Made by a program: the position numbers and the translations under genes
NCBI RefSeq assembly: GCF_900100795.1
Contig: NZ_FNCO01000012.1
Location: forward strand, 62,001 to 126,000
Direction of reading: 5' to 3'
Length of the DNA: 64,000 bases
From: Pseudomonas abietaniphila
GTDB taxonomy: Bacteria; Pseudomonadota; Gammaproteobacteria; Pseudomonadales; Pseudomonadaceae
Part shown: positions 25,291 through 33,917 of the stretch, one piece after another
Layout of the letters: each line of letters opens with the position of its first letter
How positions within the stretch are numbered: the stretch's first letter is position 1
The notes under the pieces: model-generated
Databases searched by the model: none
Told to the model about the DNA's origin: nothing
What the model saw: only the letters and a program-made list of their open reading frames with translations

Positions 25291-26946
25291 ATGCCCAGCC
25301 TCTGTTGCTTTTTTAACACGCCAGGCCCGCCGAAGAGACTTCTCCTCGTTCGGCTGCGTCGACTGCTGTGCTTTGTGCTGCTCTGGGGGCAGGCTGCGTG
25401 GGCGGGTTCTGGCCCTCAACAGAACGGCGCCGAGCAGGTCATTGATGTACAGCTACGCTGGAAACATCAGTTCCAGTTCGCGGGCTACTATGCCGCCATC
25501 GCAGAGGGCTATTACCGCGAAGAAGGACTGGACGTGCGCTTGCACGAAGGTGGCCCCAATGTCACACCGGTCGAAGAAGTGCTCTCCGGGCGTGCCCAAT
25601 ACGGCGAAGCCAATAGTGAGTTGCTCTACGAACGCCTGCGTGGAAAGCCCTTGGTAGCGCTGGCGGTGATTTTTCAGCATTCACCTTCCGTGCTCCTGGC
25701 GCGCACCGACCAAGGTGTTCGCACTGTGCACGACCTGATCAGCAAGCCGGTGATGCTGATGGATGCACAGACCGATGCCGATTTTCTGGCGATGTTCCGT
25801 AGCGAGGGTATCCCCTTCGAAAAACTGCAACTGCTACCCAGCAGTTATCAAATTGGGGATTTAGCCAGCGGTAAAGTGACGGCGTTCAACTCGTACCTGA
25901 CCAACGAGCCCTTCTACCTGCAACAGCGGGGCGTGAACTACAACATCATCTCGCCCGTCACTTACGGGATCGACTTCTACAGCGACATACTGTTCACCAC
26001 CCAGGCCGAGATTGACGAACACCCAGAGCGGGTCGAGGCCTTCCGCCGCGCTACTCTGCGCGGCTGGCGCTACGCAATGGATAACCCCGAGCGAATCATA
26101 GACCTGCTGCTCAATCAGTATTCGGTGGAGAAAAGTCGCGCGCACTTGCAATTCGAGGCTCAGGCCATGCGTCCGCTGGTGGTGTCTGACCTGATCGAGA
26201 TCGGTCATATGAACCCCGGGCGGTGGCAACGTATGGCTGAAACCTTCCTCCAACTGGGTATGGTCGACAATATCGCCGGTCTGGAAAACTTCATTTACGA
26301 TCCCAACCCGCCACAGCTTGTCGAGCGGCTGCGCAAGACCATTGTGCTGATCAGTATTAGCTGTGTGCTTGTCCTGATGTTTACTCTGGTTCTGTTGAAT
26401 GCCCAGCGCCATCTGCGCAACGAGATCAAGTTGCGCAAACTCGCCGAAGAGGAAGTACACAAGCTGGCCTTCTATGACAGCCTGACTGGCTTACCCAATC
26501 GCAATAGTTTTATTCCCTTTGCCAGTCAGAAGCTGCTGGCCGCAAAGAGCCGTGGAGAACATCTGGCCCTGTTCTATATCGACTTGAATCACTTCAAGCA
26601 GATCAATGATCGTTTTGGCCACCAGGCAGGCGATGCCATCCTGATCCACGTAGCCACGGCCATCAAATCCAACATTCGCGAGTTCGAAATAGCCGCGCGA
26701 ATGGGCGGTGACGAATTCGTCGTACTGCTCGACGGCGCGCATCACAGAGGCGATATCCAGCGCATCACCCATGAAATCTGCCAGGCCGTCGCCCTGCCCA
26801 TTCCATGGAAAAACAGCCAGATCCAGGTCAGCGCCAGCCTAGGGGTAGCGTGGTATCCGGAAGATGGCGAAGGTCTCGACGATCTGATTTTCAAGGCAGA
26901 CACCGCCATGTTCCAAAGCAAAGCCAGCATCGCTGCGCAGGCTTGA
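25291..26946 (+). CDS. NMT1/THI5-like periplasmic sensor fused to a GGDEF domain
   Basis: A 551-residue protein. The N-terminus has a basic-hydrophobic signal (VRLRRLLCFVLLWG). Residues ~47-330 are an NMT1/THI5-type substrate-binding domain (QLRWKHQFQFAGYYAAIAEG is the hallmark), as in thiamine-precursor and sulfonate-binding proteins. One membrane segment at about 350-371 leads to a short coil and a GGDEF domain with GGDEF at 472-476. The I-site position holds REFE (463-466) instead of RxxD, so product inhibition is probably lost. It should sense a periplasmic ligand and make cyclic di-GMP. The ATG at 25291 has only a weak ribosome site. No transporter partner lies nearby. Confidence 0.9.
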   Translation: MPSLCCFFNTPGPPKRLLLVRLRRLLCFVLLWGQAAWAGSGPQQNGAEQVIDVQLRWKHQFQFAGYYAAIAEGYYREEGLDVRLHEGGPNVTPVEEVLSGRAQYGEANSELLYERLRGKPLVALAVIFQHSPSVLLARTDQGVRTVHDLISKPVMLMDAQTDADFLAMFRSEGIPFEKLQLLPSSYQIGDLASGKVTAFNSYLTNEPFYLQQRGVNYNIISPVTYGIDFYSDILFTTQAEIDEHPERVEAFRRATLRGWRYAMDNPERIIDLLLNQYSVEKSRAHLQFEAQAMRPLVVSDLIEIGHMNPGRWQRMAETFLQLGMVDNIAGLENFIYDPNPPQLVERLRKTIVLISISCVLVLMFTLVLLNAQRHLRNEIKLRKLAEEEVHKLAFYDSLTGLPNRNSFIPFASQKLLAAKSRGEHLALFYIDLNHFKQINDRFGHQAGDAILIHVATAIKSNIREFEIAARMGGDEFVVLLDGAHHRGDIQRITHEICQAVALPIPWKNSQIQVSASLGVAWYPEDGEGLDDLIFKADTAMFQSKASIAAQA

Positions 26947-27136
26947 AGCGGCTTGCGGTGCCCCTGCGAAAAGACTGGGTACTTCGAAGCCAGTGAGCCA
27001 CTGCGGTTTTGCGTGTGCCTCGTCCTTTGCATGACGCTTCCAGCCAGCGCCGTCGACGGACCCAGGTTGCAGAAGCTGAATGGCCACTTCCTGGCCGCAA
27101 GATGATGTTCCGGTTTTCTCGCGTTCGATTCCGGGC

Positions 27137-27751
27137 TCAGGTCAGCTGCCGTACGCCCAACCCTAGAATCAATCCGCCACACAGGCGATCAATCACTTTG
27201 CGCGCCTGCTGATACGCTGAGGCAATCCTTGCCTGCGACAACGTCAGGGCAACCAGTCCGTACCACGTCAGCGAAACGACTACCACGACGGCCAGCATCG
27301 AGGCGAAGGTGCTGACTGAGACGTGGGCAGGGGCAGCGGCTGAAAAGACGGCCGCGTAGAAGGCCATGGATTTGGGATTTCCAATGTTGGTAACGACCCC
27401 CTGCAAGAAGGATCTGAAAGCGCTGCCAGCAGGCTCCTCGTCAGTCCGTGAGGCAGGATGTTTGCCAGCGCTGACGATCAGGCGCGCGCCAAACCACATC
27501 AGGTAGGCTGCCCCCAGGATCTTCACGATCAGTGCCGCCCATGGGAAGGCTGCAAACATAAGACCCAGTCCCGTGATCGCACAGCTCGACCAGAGCAGGT
27601 TCACGACCACGATGCCGGCGACTAATGCCAGCGCTTCGGATCGTGTCCCGGCGACTGCCTTGTGAACAACGGCGACGAAGTTAGGCCCCGGAATAACCAC
27701 CCCGGCCAGATAAACCCAGAAAACGGTGAGTACCGCAGTACTGTCGAGCAT
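27137..27751 (-). CDS. LysE/RhtB family amino acid exporter
   Basis: A 204-residue inner membrane protein with about six membrane segments, the usual length for RhtB-type exporters. The N-terminus VYLAGVVIPGPNFVAVVHKAVAG carries the family GPN motif. The mid segment GVVTNIGNPKSMAFYAAVF is the second signature. It should export amino acids or derivatives such as homoserine or threonine; the substrate cannot be read from sequence. No regulator is adjacent. It converges on the GGDEF gene, with 190 bases between the two stops. Confidence 0.9.
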   Translation of the reverse strand: MLDSTAVLTVFWVYLAGVVIPGPNFVAVVHKAVAGTRSEALALVAGIVVVNLLWSSCAITGLGLMFAAFPWAALIVKILGAAYLMWFGARLIVSAGKHPASRTDEEPAGSAFRSFLQGVVTNIGNPKSMAFYAAVFSAAAPAHVSVSTFASMLAVVVVVSLTWYGLVALTLSQARIASAYQQARKVIDRLCGGLILGLGVRQLT

Positions 27752-28147
27752 TTCGATCCCTCGTCGCGCTTATCGGCCTCGGCGCCTGGTTGACTATTTC
27801 CTCACGTCGGTTGTCGTGAGAGCAGTGATGCTATCCAGTAAAGGCGAGGGCAGTCAGACCCAGATTCTCCAGTTAATTCCCATACAGGGACGCCTGCCGC
27901 CCAGTGATCTCCAGCCAGCCATTAGATAATCGGAGATCGCTGTAGCCGCCAGGATTGCCTTGTTGGTATCTGGGCGCTGTTGGCCCGAAGCTGACGGTGG
28001 CAAGCTGCCATTCATCCGCGAACGGATTAGGCGGGCAGGCGCTACCTATGCCCAACCAAGGTGCTGCTGATGCAACTCAGAGATGGGTGTTGAAAGGTTC
28101 ATTGCATGTGGAGCGTTTTATCTGCCGTCGCTCGCTACAATCCTGAA
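27752..28147. other. gap between LysE and GntR genes
   Basis: 396 bases with no intact gene. The only readable signal is a minus-strand fragment at 27873-28055, listed separately. No terminator with a T-run was seen for the GntR gene. Confidence 0.4.
27873..28055 (-). pseudogene. possible remnant of a glycoside hydrolase C-terminal domain
   Basis: An open frame of 60 codons ends in GGYSDLRLSNGWLEITGRQA. This has the rhythm of the concanavalin-like C-terminal domain of family 43 glycosidases (a Trp, then a Leu-Arg-Leu strand and a TGRE/Q turn). Nothing of the catalytic part remains. The resemblance is weak and could be chance. Confidence 0.25.
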
Positions 28148-28891
28148 TTACTTGATCTCCACCGTGTAATGAAATCTGTCCGCAGGTATATACGACAGTC
28201 TCCATTCGACGGGTGCGCCGACATGATCGTGCATCGTTCTTTCGATCTGGATTGCCATCGTCCCCTGAGCGAGTTGGAAGAGTTTGGCATCCTGGTCGGT
28301 CAGTGGCTGTGCGGTGAGATCGTCGACCGCGCGGGCCACCAGTACATCGCATTCGGATTCGTACACGGGGTACAGCAAGACCGGAGAGTTAGATTCAAGA
28401 TACTCAGGCAACTTCTCAAATTTCGGTAACGGCAGCCAGATATGCTCCACCAGCACAATTTCCCCGCCGAAAGATCTGCATCGATGCATGTAGAGCGCGG
28501 TTTGCCCAGGCGGGAGCCGTAATTGCTGCGCAGCTTTTTCTGGAGGGGGCAGGATTTTTGTCGCGAGGATTTGGGCGGTGGGCAATTCGTTTCCTTTTGT
28601 CCCCCTGAATCGCACGAAGCGCAGCATCGAGGAGCGTTCGAAAGAACGCGACACAAACGTTCCCAGCCCTCGGATACGCTCGACCAAACCGTCTTGCACT
28701 AATGCGTCAAGCACCTTGCGCATTGTGCTTACCGAAACTGAATACTCTGCGGCGAGTTTGTCTTCTGAAGGCAACGCTATGCCAGTCGCCCAAGTCCTCT
28801 GATTGATTCTTTGCGCCAGGTCGTCACGGATCTGTACGTAGCGGGGCAGGCGGCTATCCGGCTTTTGGCTAGAAGCGTGATCAGAAACCAT
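28148..28891 (-). CDS. GntR/HutC family transcriptional regulator of the catabolic cassette
   Basis: A 247-residue protein. The ATG at 28889-28891 has AAGGAT upstream; a longer frame to 28966 reads across the promoter and is rejected. The N-terminal winged helix is clear (LPRYVQIRDDLAQRI, LPSEDKLAAEYSVSVSTMRK, LVERIRGLGTFVS). The C-terminal UTRA effector domain, about 95-240, has the HutC-type pattern (ALYMHRCRSFGGEIVLVEHI). It is divergent from the catabolic operon, with a strong promoter and a 12-bp palindrome between, so it is probably its repressor, released by a pathway intermediate. Confidence 0.9.
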   Translation of the reverse strand: MVSDHASSQKPDSRLPRYVQIRDDLAQRINQRTWATGIALPSEDKLAAEYSVSVSTMRKVLDALVQDGLVERIRGLGTFVSRSFERSSMLRFVRFRGTKGNELPTAQILATKILPPPEKAAQQLRLPPGQTALYMHRCRSFGGEIVLVEHIWLPLPKFEKLPEYLESNSPVLLYPVYESECDVLVARAVDDLTAQPLTDQDAKLFQLAQGTMAIQIERTMHDHVGAPVEWRLSYIPADRFHYTVEIK

Positions 28892-28950
28892 TTCACTAAT
28901 CCTTGAGTTTGAGCGTGGCGCGGTACACAGGGAGCGCACATTACCAGACG

Positions 28951-28978
28951 TTGACAGGTCGCTCAATAAATCTATACT
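28951..28978 (+). promoter_or_regulatory. sigma70 promoter of the catabolic operon
   Basis: TTGACA at 28951-28956 and TATACT at 28973-28978 with a 16-base spacer, near consensus. It is oriented towards the aldolase gene, whose ATG follows at 29007 after AGGAGGT. Confidence 0.75.
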
Positions 28979-28989
28979 TCTGTACAGAA
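28978..28989. promoter_or_regulatory. candidate operator of the GntR regulator
   Basis: TTCTGTACAGAA is a perfect 12-bp palindrome overlapping the end of the -10 box and the expected transcription start. A repressor bound here would block the promoter. Assignment to the divergent GntR protein is by position. Confidence 0.55.
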
Positions 28990-29006
28990 CTACCTAGGAG
29001 GTATTC

Positions 29007-29540
29007 ATGACGACCTGCTCAAGCCGCGTTTCAACGGCGGACCTGTGCGATCTCTACTGGGATTCCATGGGGCCCGACATCCAGCAAGCTTTTCCGGGCC
29101 TTGTCTCCCTGGGCGGCAAACGCACCTGCGCTGGCCCTGCCATGACAGTCACATGCGTCGACGACAACGTGTTGATCCGGGAACTGGTGTCTTCCCCAGG
29201 CAATGGCCAGGTGCTTGTGATCGATGGAGGGGCATCTGCAAACCGTGCCCTGCTGGGCGACGTCCAGACGGCCAAGGCATTGAACAACGGTTGGGCTGGG
29301 CTAGTGATCAATGGCTATGTAAGGGATCGAGAGCTCCTGGCCTTACTGCCTTTCGCGGTATTCGCGTTAGGGACTGTACCCCTCAGGCCTCTGAAGACAG
29401 GTGCGGGGCATCTCGGCGGCGCGGTCAGTTTCCTGAATATAACCATCGCGCAGGGCGACTGGGTCTATGTGGATAGCGACGGTCTGATCGTTTCCAAGCG
29501 CGCACTCGAACTCCCGGCAGAAGCACTGACAGAACAATAA
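29007..29540 (+). CDS. RraA family aldolase (HMG/CHA aldolase-like)
   Basis: A 177-residue protein, first gene of the cassette, with AGGAGGT before the ATG. It has the RraA fold signature: GQVLVIDGGASANRALLGD, then GLVINGYVRDRELL with the Arg-Asp pair that contacts substrate and metal, and WVYVDSDGLIVSKRAL near the end. In gallate and protocatechuate 4,5-cleavage pathways such proteins split 4-carboxy-4-hydroxy-2-oxoadipate to pyruvate and oxaloacetate; RraA-like proteins also include the RNase E inhibitor. The company of lactonase-like and oxalomesaconate-type isomerase genes favours the aldolase role. It is slightly shorter than most aldolases (about 210-230 residues), so the C-terminal tail is trimmed. 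Confidence 0.82.
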   Translation: MTTCSSRVSTADLCDLYWDSMGPDIQQAFPGLVSLGGKRTCAGPAMTVTCVDDNVLIRELVSSPGNGQVLVIDGGASANRALLGDVQTAKALNNGWAGLVINGYVRDRELLALLPFAVFALGTVPLRPLKTGAGHLGGAVSFLNITIAQGDWVYVDSDGLIVSKRALELPAEALTEQ

Positions 29541-29582
29541 GAGCGTTTCTAGGCGTTAGCTGGAAGTGCGACCAGGAAAGAT

Positions 29583-30413
29583 ATGAACTTAAACTCCGAA
29601 ATAGATAACCCTCTGCTCTTCGTGCGCACCCAAGATGGATGCCGGTTGGCCGTCAGACGTTTGAAGCATGCCGCTGATACTGCCCCCACAGTCGTGTTGA
29701 TCCATGCTTTGGCTATGGACTCTCAGATGTGGACTGACACTGTCCGAGCATTACAAACGCAGGCCAATGTCTACGCTGTCGACTGTCGTGGTCATGGTCA
29801 ATCTGACAAGCCAACGGGGCCTTACGATATCGCTCGCTTCAGCGAGGACATCTGCAGCGTCCTTGACCACCTGAAGGTAGATCGGGCCGTGGTGGTGGGC
29901 TGTTCCATGGGGGGCACCATAGCCTTGGGAATGGCTGGTCGATACCCGGAACGAGTGGCTGGCCTAGTCGCCATCGACACCACAGCCAGCTACGGCGAAG
30001 GGGCTCTCTCGAAATGGTCAGACCGAGGCGAGCAAGCGTTGCGCGACGGGATGGCCTCGTTGGCGGATTTTCAGTGTGAGCGCTGGTTCAGCGCGCAATA
30101 CCGCCAACTTCATCCACAGGTGGTCAGCCGAGCGCTCGACGTCTTCTTGGCCAATGACACCAAGGCCTACCACCAGGCATGCCTGATGTTGGGCAAAGCC
30201 GACGAAAGGGAGCTGCTGCCCCGCTATAAAGGGCCTGCGCGGATCGTCGTCGGAGAGGATGACTACGCCACTCCGATTTCTATGGCCTTGGAGATTCAGC
30301 GCCTGCTGCCGAATTCAGTGCTCCAGGTCGTCCCTGAAGCGAGGCACTACACACCCATCGAAACGCCGGTATCTGTGGCTGCGAACATCGACTCTATTTT
30401 GGCATCGCTGTAA
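29583..30413 (+). CDS. alpha/beta hydrolase (enol-lactonase-like)
   Basis: A 276-residue protein, with AGGA before the ATG. The fold is complete: oxyanion region VVLIHALAMDSQMW, CRGHGQSD turn, nucleophile Ser108 in GCSMGG, acid in VVGEDDYATP and base in the PEARHYTP segment. It resembles 3-oxoadipate enol-lactonases (PcaD) and other C-C bond or ester hydrolases. The window's true PcaD is at 53541, so this is a second, divergent member. Its substrate in the cassette is unknown: an ester, a lactone or an enol-lactone. It starts 42 bases after the aldolase gene. Confidence 0.85.
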   Translation: MNLNSEIDNPLLFVRTQDGCRLAVRRLKHAADTAPTVVLIHALAMDSQMWTDTVRALQTQANVYAVDCRGHGQSDKPTGPYDIARFSEDICSVLDHLKVDRAVVVGCSMGGTIALGMAGRYPERVAGLVAIDTTASYGEGALSKWSDRGEQALRDGMASLADFQCERWFSAQYRQLHPQVVSRALDVFLANDTKAYHQACLMLGKADERELLPRYKGPARIVVGEDDYATPISMALEIQRLLPNSVLQVVPEARHYTPIETPVSVAANIDSILASL

Positions 30414-30438
30414 CCCGGCATCACTGAAGGATTCGACA

Positions 30439-31326
30439 ATGACAATAAAAAGAAGAAGTTTTTTGATGGGGGCGGCTGCCGCACTTGCGTGCATTCCGCT
30501 GCGCGATCTGTTCGCCGCTGGGGAAGCTTCATACGAGCCCGTATTCGACGCACACTTTCATTTGTTCGACCCTGCTTACCCGATAGACGCTAATGGTGGG
30601 TACACGCCACCTACGTTTTCCCAGGCTGATTACCAGCGGCTCGCGACCCCTTTAGGGATTTGCTCGGGCGTTTTGGTCGGCAGCTCGTTCCAAGGCTACC
30701 GGCAGGATTGGTTATGCGACGCACTCACCAAGCTGGGAACTGAATGGGTCGGAATCACCCAATTACCTATGGACGCTTCGGACGCGGAAATTCTTAGGCT
30801 TGCGAAGTTTGGGGTTCGCGGCATTCGCTTCAATATTTATCGCGGTGATGAAATTTCGATGGATCAACTGGTGGCGCTCTCCCAGCGAGCATTCGATCTT
30901 GCAGGATGGCATCCAGAAGTCTATCTGGATGCTTCCCAAATACGAGCGCATGTGCCGCAGCTGAGTAAGCTCCGTGGCTTGGTTATTGATCATCTCGGCA
31001 TGACCGAAGCGGGCTTGCCTGTGTTATTGGATCTGGTTGACGCCGGTGCCAAGGTCAAGGCTTCAGGATTTGGCAGGGTCAATCTGGATGTGCCTCGCGC
31101 ACTCGAACGTATTGCCCGGCGCAGCCCGGACGCCTTGATGTTCGGGTCGGATATGCCGTCTACACGCGCCAAGAGGCCATTCCAGGCTGCCGATATACAG
31201 CTCATCAAATCCATCCTGGGGCAAGAGTTGGCGCGTAAGGCGCTTTGGAGTAACGGGCGCAGCCTTTATCGCTTGCCGGTTACCGATCAAGTCAAACTGA
31301 CCACGCGCAGAGAGGGTGCCCTATGA
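30439..31326 (+). CDS. amidohydrolase_2 family protein with Tat signal (PDC lactonase-like)
   Basis: A 295-residue protein. The ATG at 30439 has AAGGA upstream; the open frame from 30259 overlaps the hydrolase gene and is rejected. The N-terminus MTIKRRSFLMGAAAALAC is a twin-arginine export signal, so the protein should fold in the cytoplasm and be exported. The mature part has VFDAHFHLFDP, the first metal or substrate motif of the amidohydrolase_2 family, GVRGIRFNIYRG, VIDHLG and LMFGSDMPS. Family members include 2-pyrone-4,6-dicarboxylate lactonase (LigI) and sulfomuconolactonase, which are cytoplasmic as far as I know. A periplasmic form is therefore unusual. It overlaps the transporter start by 4 bases. 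Confidence 0.85.
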   Translation: MTIKRRSFLMGAAAALACIPLRDLFAAGEASYEPVFDAHFHLFDPAYPIDANGGYTPPTFSQADYQRLATPLGICSGVLVGSSFQGYRQDWLCDALTKLGTEWVGITQLPMDASDAEILRLAKFGVRGIRFNIYRGDEISMDQLVALSQRAFDLAGWHPEVYLDASQIRAHVPQLSKLRGLVIDHLGMTEAGLPVLLDLVDAGAKVKASGFGRVNLDVPRALERIARRSPDALMFGSDMPSTRAKRPFQAADIQLIKSILGQELARKALWSNGRSLYRLPVTDQVKLTTRREGAL

Positions 31327-32636
31327 ACACATCTATTGAAAAACGCACCATCAAAAAAGTTGGATTGCGGCTGATCCCGCTGATGCTGGTTTGTTATCTG
31401 GTCAATTATCTAGACCGTATTAACGTGGGTTTCGCTGCATTACACATGAACGAAGATGTTGGAATCACTGCAACAGTATTCGGATGGGGGGCAGGGCTGT
31501 TCTTTATCAGTTACTTTCTCTGTGAAGTGCCCAGCAATATGGCCCTTCATCGGGTAGGTGCACGTCGCTGGATTGCCAGAATAATGATTACCTGGGGGAT
31601 CGTTTCAACCTGCTTTGCCTTTGTTCAGGGGCCGGTATCATTCATGGCTTTGCGATTCTTGCTAGGAATCGCCGAAGCGGGTTTTTTTCCGGGTATGGTG
31701 CTCTACATAAGCTATTGGTTTCCGCAGGAGTACCGCGGGCGATTGACAGCGTTGTTCATGACCGCGATTCCCCTGTCTGCTCTTATTGGCGCCCCTTTGT
31801 CTGGGTTTTTGCTGGAAACCGCCAGCTTCTGGAGTATCGCCAGCTGGAAGTGGATGTTCATCATCGAAGGTGTTCCAGCGATTATTTTGGGCGTAGTGGT
31901 TCTGGTGTATCTCACCGACAGGCCGTCTGAAGCCAAGTGGCTCACTCCAGAAGAGAAAGATTGGCTGGTCTCCAAGCTCTCCGTGGAAAAAACGGCCAGT
32001 CATCTCTCCAGCTTCAAGGATGCCTTCAAAAGCCTGAACGTGATGCTCATGGGCGTTATTCATTTGGGATTCGCTGTCGGCTCCTACGGGATTGCGATTT
32101 GGCTGCCTCAGATCCTCAAAGGGCACGGCTTGAGCAGTTTCCACATCGGACTGATGTCGATGATCCCTTACGGTGTCGCAATTGTAGGAATGATCGCTTG
32201 GGGCGCTTTGTCGGATAAAAGCCCTAACCGTTCCCTCCATGTGGCTGCCAGTTGCATGCTCGGTGCGATAGGCCTGTTGATAGCTGCTGCTGTGCCCACA
32301 CTGTCCGGAGCCATGGTGGGCATCTCAATCAGCACCTTGGGTGTGATTGCAGCGCGACCGATATTCTGGACTTTGCCGGGCAGCTTTCTCACCGGCTCAG
32401 CAGCGGCGGCGGGTATAGCGTTCATCAATGCGTTTGGCAATCTCGGCGGATTCATAGGGCCTTACGTAATTGGTCTTATTAAAGACCAAACGGGTTCCTT
32501 TACCCTGGGTATCGTGGCCACATCCTTGCCATTGGCGTTAAGCGTCGTTGCAGCATTGGTTTTGGCCAAACGCCTAGCGCCACTCAGAGCCGTCGCAGCG
32601 GCCAATACTTCTGAATCCGTGCAGGAGCCTATGTAA
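31323..32636 (+). CDS. MFS transporter, anion:cation symporter family
   Basis: A 437-residue protein with about 12 membrane segments. LVNYLDRINVGFAAL at the N-terminus and GAGLFFISYFLCEVPSNM are ACS-family signatures, as in tartrate, phthalate and 4-hydroxyphenylacetate permeases. ARPIFWTLPGSFLTGSAAAA lies in the second half. It should import an organic acid by proton symport. The ATG overlaps the amidohydrolase stop (ATGA), so it is translationally coupled and is the uptake step of the cassette. The exact substrate is not readable; an aromatic or pyrone dicarboxylate fits the neighbours. Confidence 0.9.
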   Translation: MNTSIEKRTIKKVGLRLIPLMLVCYLVNYLDRINVGFAALHMNEDVGITATVFGWGAGLFFISYFLCEVPSNMALHRVGARRWIARIMITWGIVSTCFAFVQGPVSFMALRFLLGIAEAGFFPGMVLYISYWFPQEYRGRLTALFMTAIPLSALIGAPLSGFLLETASFWSIASWKWMFIIEGVPAIILGVVVLVYLTDRPSEAKWLTPEEKDWLVSKLSVEKTASHLSSFKDAFKSLNVMLMGVIHLGFAVGSYGIAIWLPQILKGHGLSSFHIGLMSMIPYGVAIVGMIAWGALSDKSPNRSLHVAASCMLGAIGLLIAAAVPTLSGAMVGISISTLGVIAARPIFWTLPGSFLTGSAAAAGIAFINAFGNLGGFIGPYVIGLIKDQTGSFTLGIVATSLPLALSVVAALVLAKRLAPLRAVAAANTSESVQEPM

Positions 32637-32654
32637 GGGCTGCCTCAATGATGT

Positions 32655-33917
32655 GTGGAGTTGTCGATATTGAAATCACCTATGTTTCCCATCTCCCAGA
32701 ATGGCTTTAGCCCTCAGATGCACGCTGGCGTGATGGAGTTGCCAGTGCATTACATGAGGGGTGGCACTTCCACCGGCGTTGTGATCTGGGAGCCCTTGCT
32801 TCCCCGTGATGAGGGGCTGCGTGCAGAGCTGTTGCGTCACCTCATGGGCGTACCTCTGGATGGAAATCAGCAGGGCAATCGGCAGATAACCGGGCTAGGT
32901 CGTGGCCCTGCCACGAGCAATAAGGTGTTCTTGGCACGGGTGGAAGACACGCCCTCGGGGCGTCAGATCGTGAGTACACTTGCCCAGTTGGCCAGTGATC
33001 ATAGCGACATAGACTGGAGTGTGAATTGCGGCAACATGTCTTCCGCGTTGCCGCTATGGGCTATCGACATGGGCTTGATCGAAGTGCCTGCGGCTGGGAG
33101 CTTCGACATCGAAATCAAGAACACTAACACGGGCGTTCTTACCGTCGCCCGGATGTCTCGCGATGTTCAGGGCCGATTTATGAATGCCGAGATCCCGGGT
33201 GTTTCCGGCGCGTTTCCCCGCGTGGATCTTTTCCTTCAATCTCCCGGGGGCAACAAGACCGGCGCCCTTTTACCTACAGGCAACGTCTTGGACACAATCG
33301 CCGGGCACAATGTGTCATGTGTAGACGTGGCTGTGCCCATGGTAATTGCCGATGCCGCCAGCTTTGGCAAAACAGGCCACGAAGCCATTTCAGAACTCGA
33401 AGCCGACGCTGTGTTCATGGCGAAGCTCAGGCGAGTATGGATTGAGGCGGGTTTGAAGATGCAGCTTCGGCGTCGCGAAGGCGAGCTCATGAGCCTGGCC
33501 GATCTCGAACGAAGTGAAACCATTCCCAAAGTGTGCATCGTGGGCGCGCCGCGTCACGGCGGGCACATTGCAGTCCGGTATTTCACGCCCCAGACGGGGC
33601 ACGCTTCGATGGCCGTCTCTGGCGGCTGCTGTCTCGCCGCCGCATGCTTGCTCGCGGGAAGCACCGCCCATGCGGTGGCCGTGGGTCTGAAAGGTATCTC
33701 AGCGACATATTCGGATGTAGAGGTGAGTATCGAGAATCCGGCTGGCATGTTGGATACCACGGTCAGTGTCAAGGCTCATACCGATAGCATAGACATCCGC
33801 GCCGCTGCTTACCGACGCAATACCCAAATCTTGATGCGCGGCCATGTCCCCCTTTATCGAGCGTCAGTGCAATTGATCGAAGCGATGGAGACAGCGGCGA
33901 AATCGGTGATCGATTGA
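32655..33917 (+). CDS. PrpF family isomerase (4-oxalomesaconate tautomerase-like)
   Basis: About 411-420 residues; the start is uncertain. Candidates are GTG 32655, TTG 32670 (best spaced from GGAG) and ATG 32682. The family start LPVHYMRGGTSTGVV is clear, followed by GNQQGNRQITGLGRGPATSNK and VNCGNMSSALPLWAI, and GAPRHGGHIAVRYFTP in the second half. PrpF-type proteins catalyse proton shifts: aconitate isomerisation in the methylcitrate cycle, or 4-oxalomesaconate tautomerisation (GalD) in gallate breakdown. No methylcitrate cycle genes are here, while an RraA aldolase and a LigI-like protein are, so the GalD role is preferred. It is the last gene of the cassette. Confidence 0.85.
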   Translation: MELSILKSPMFPISQNGFSPQMHAGVMELPVHYMRGGTSTGVVIWEPLLPRDEGLRAELLRHLMGVPLDGNQQGNRQITGLGRGPATSNKVFLARVEDTPSGRQIVSTLAQLASDHSDIDWSVNCGNMSSALPLWAIDMGLIEVPAAGSFDIEIKNTNTGVLTVARMSRDVQGRFMNAEIPGVSGAFPRVDLFLQSPGGNKTGALLPTGNVLDTIAGHNVSCVDVAVPMVIADAASFGKTGHEAISELEADAVFMAKLRRVWIEAGLKMQLRRREGELMSLADLERSETIPKVCIVGAPRHGGHIAVRYFTPQTGHASMAVSGGCCLAAACLLAGSTAHAVAVGLKGISATYSDVEVSIENPAGMLDTTVSVKAHTDSIDIRAAAYRRNTQILMRGHVPLYRASVQLIEAMETAAKSVID

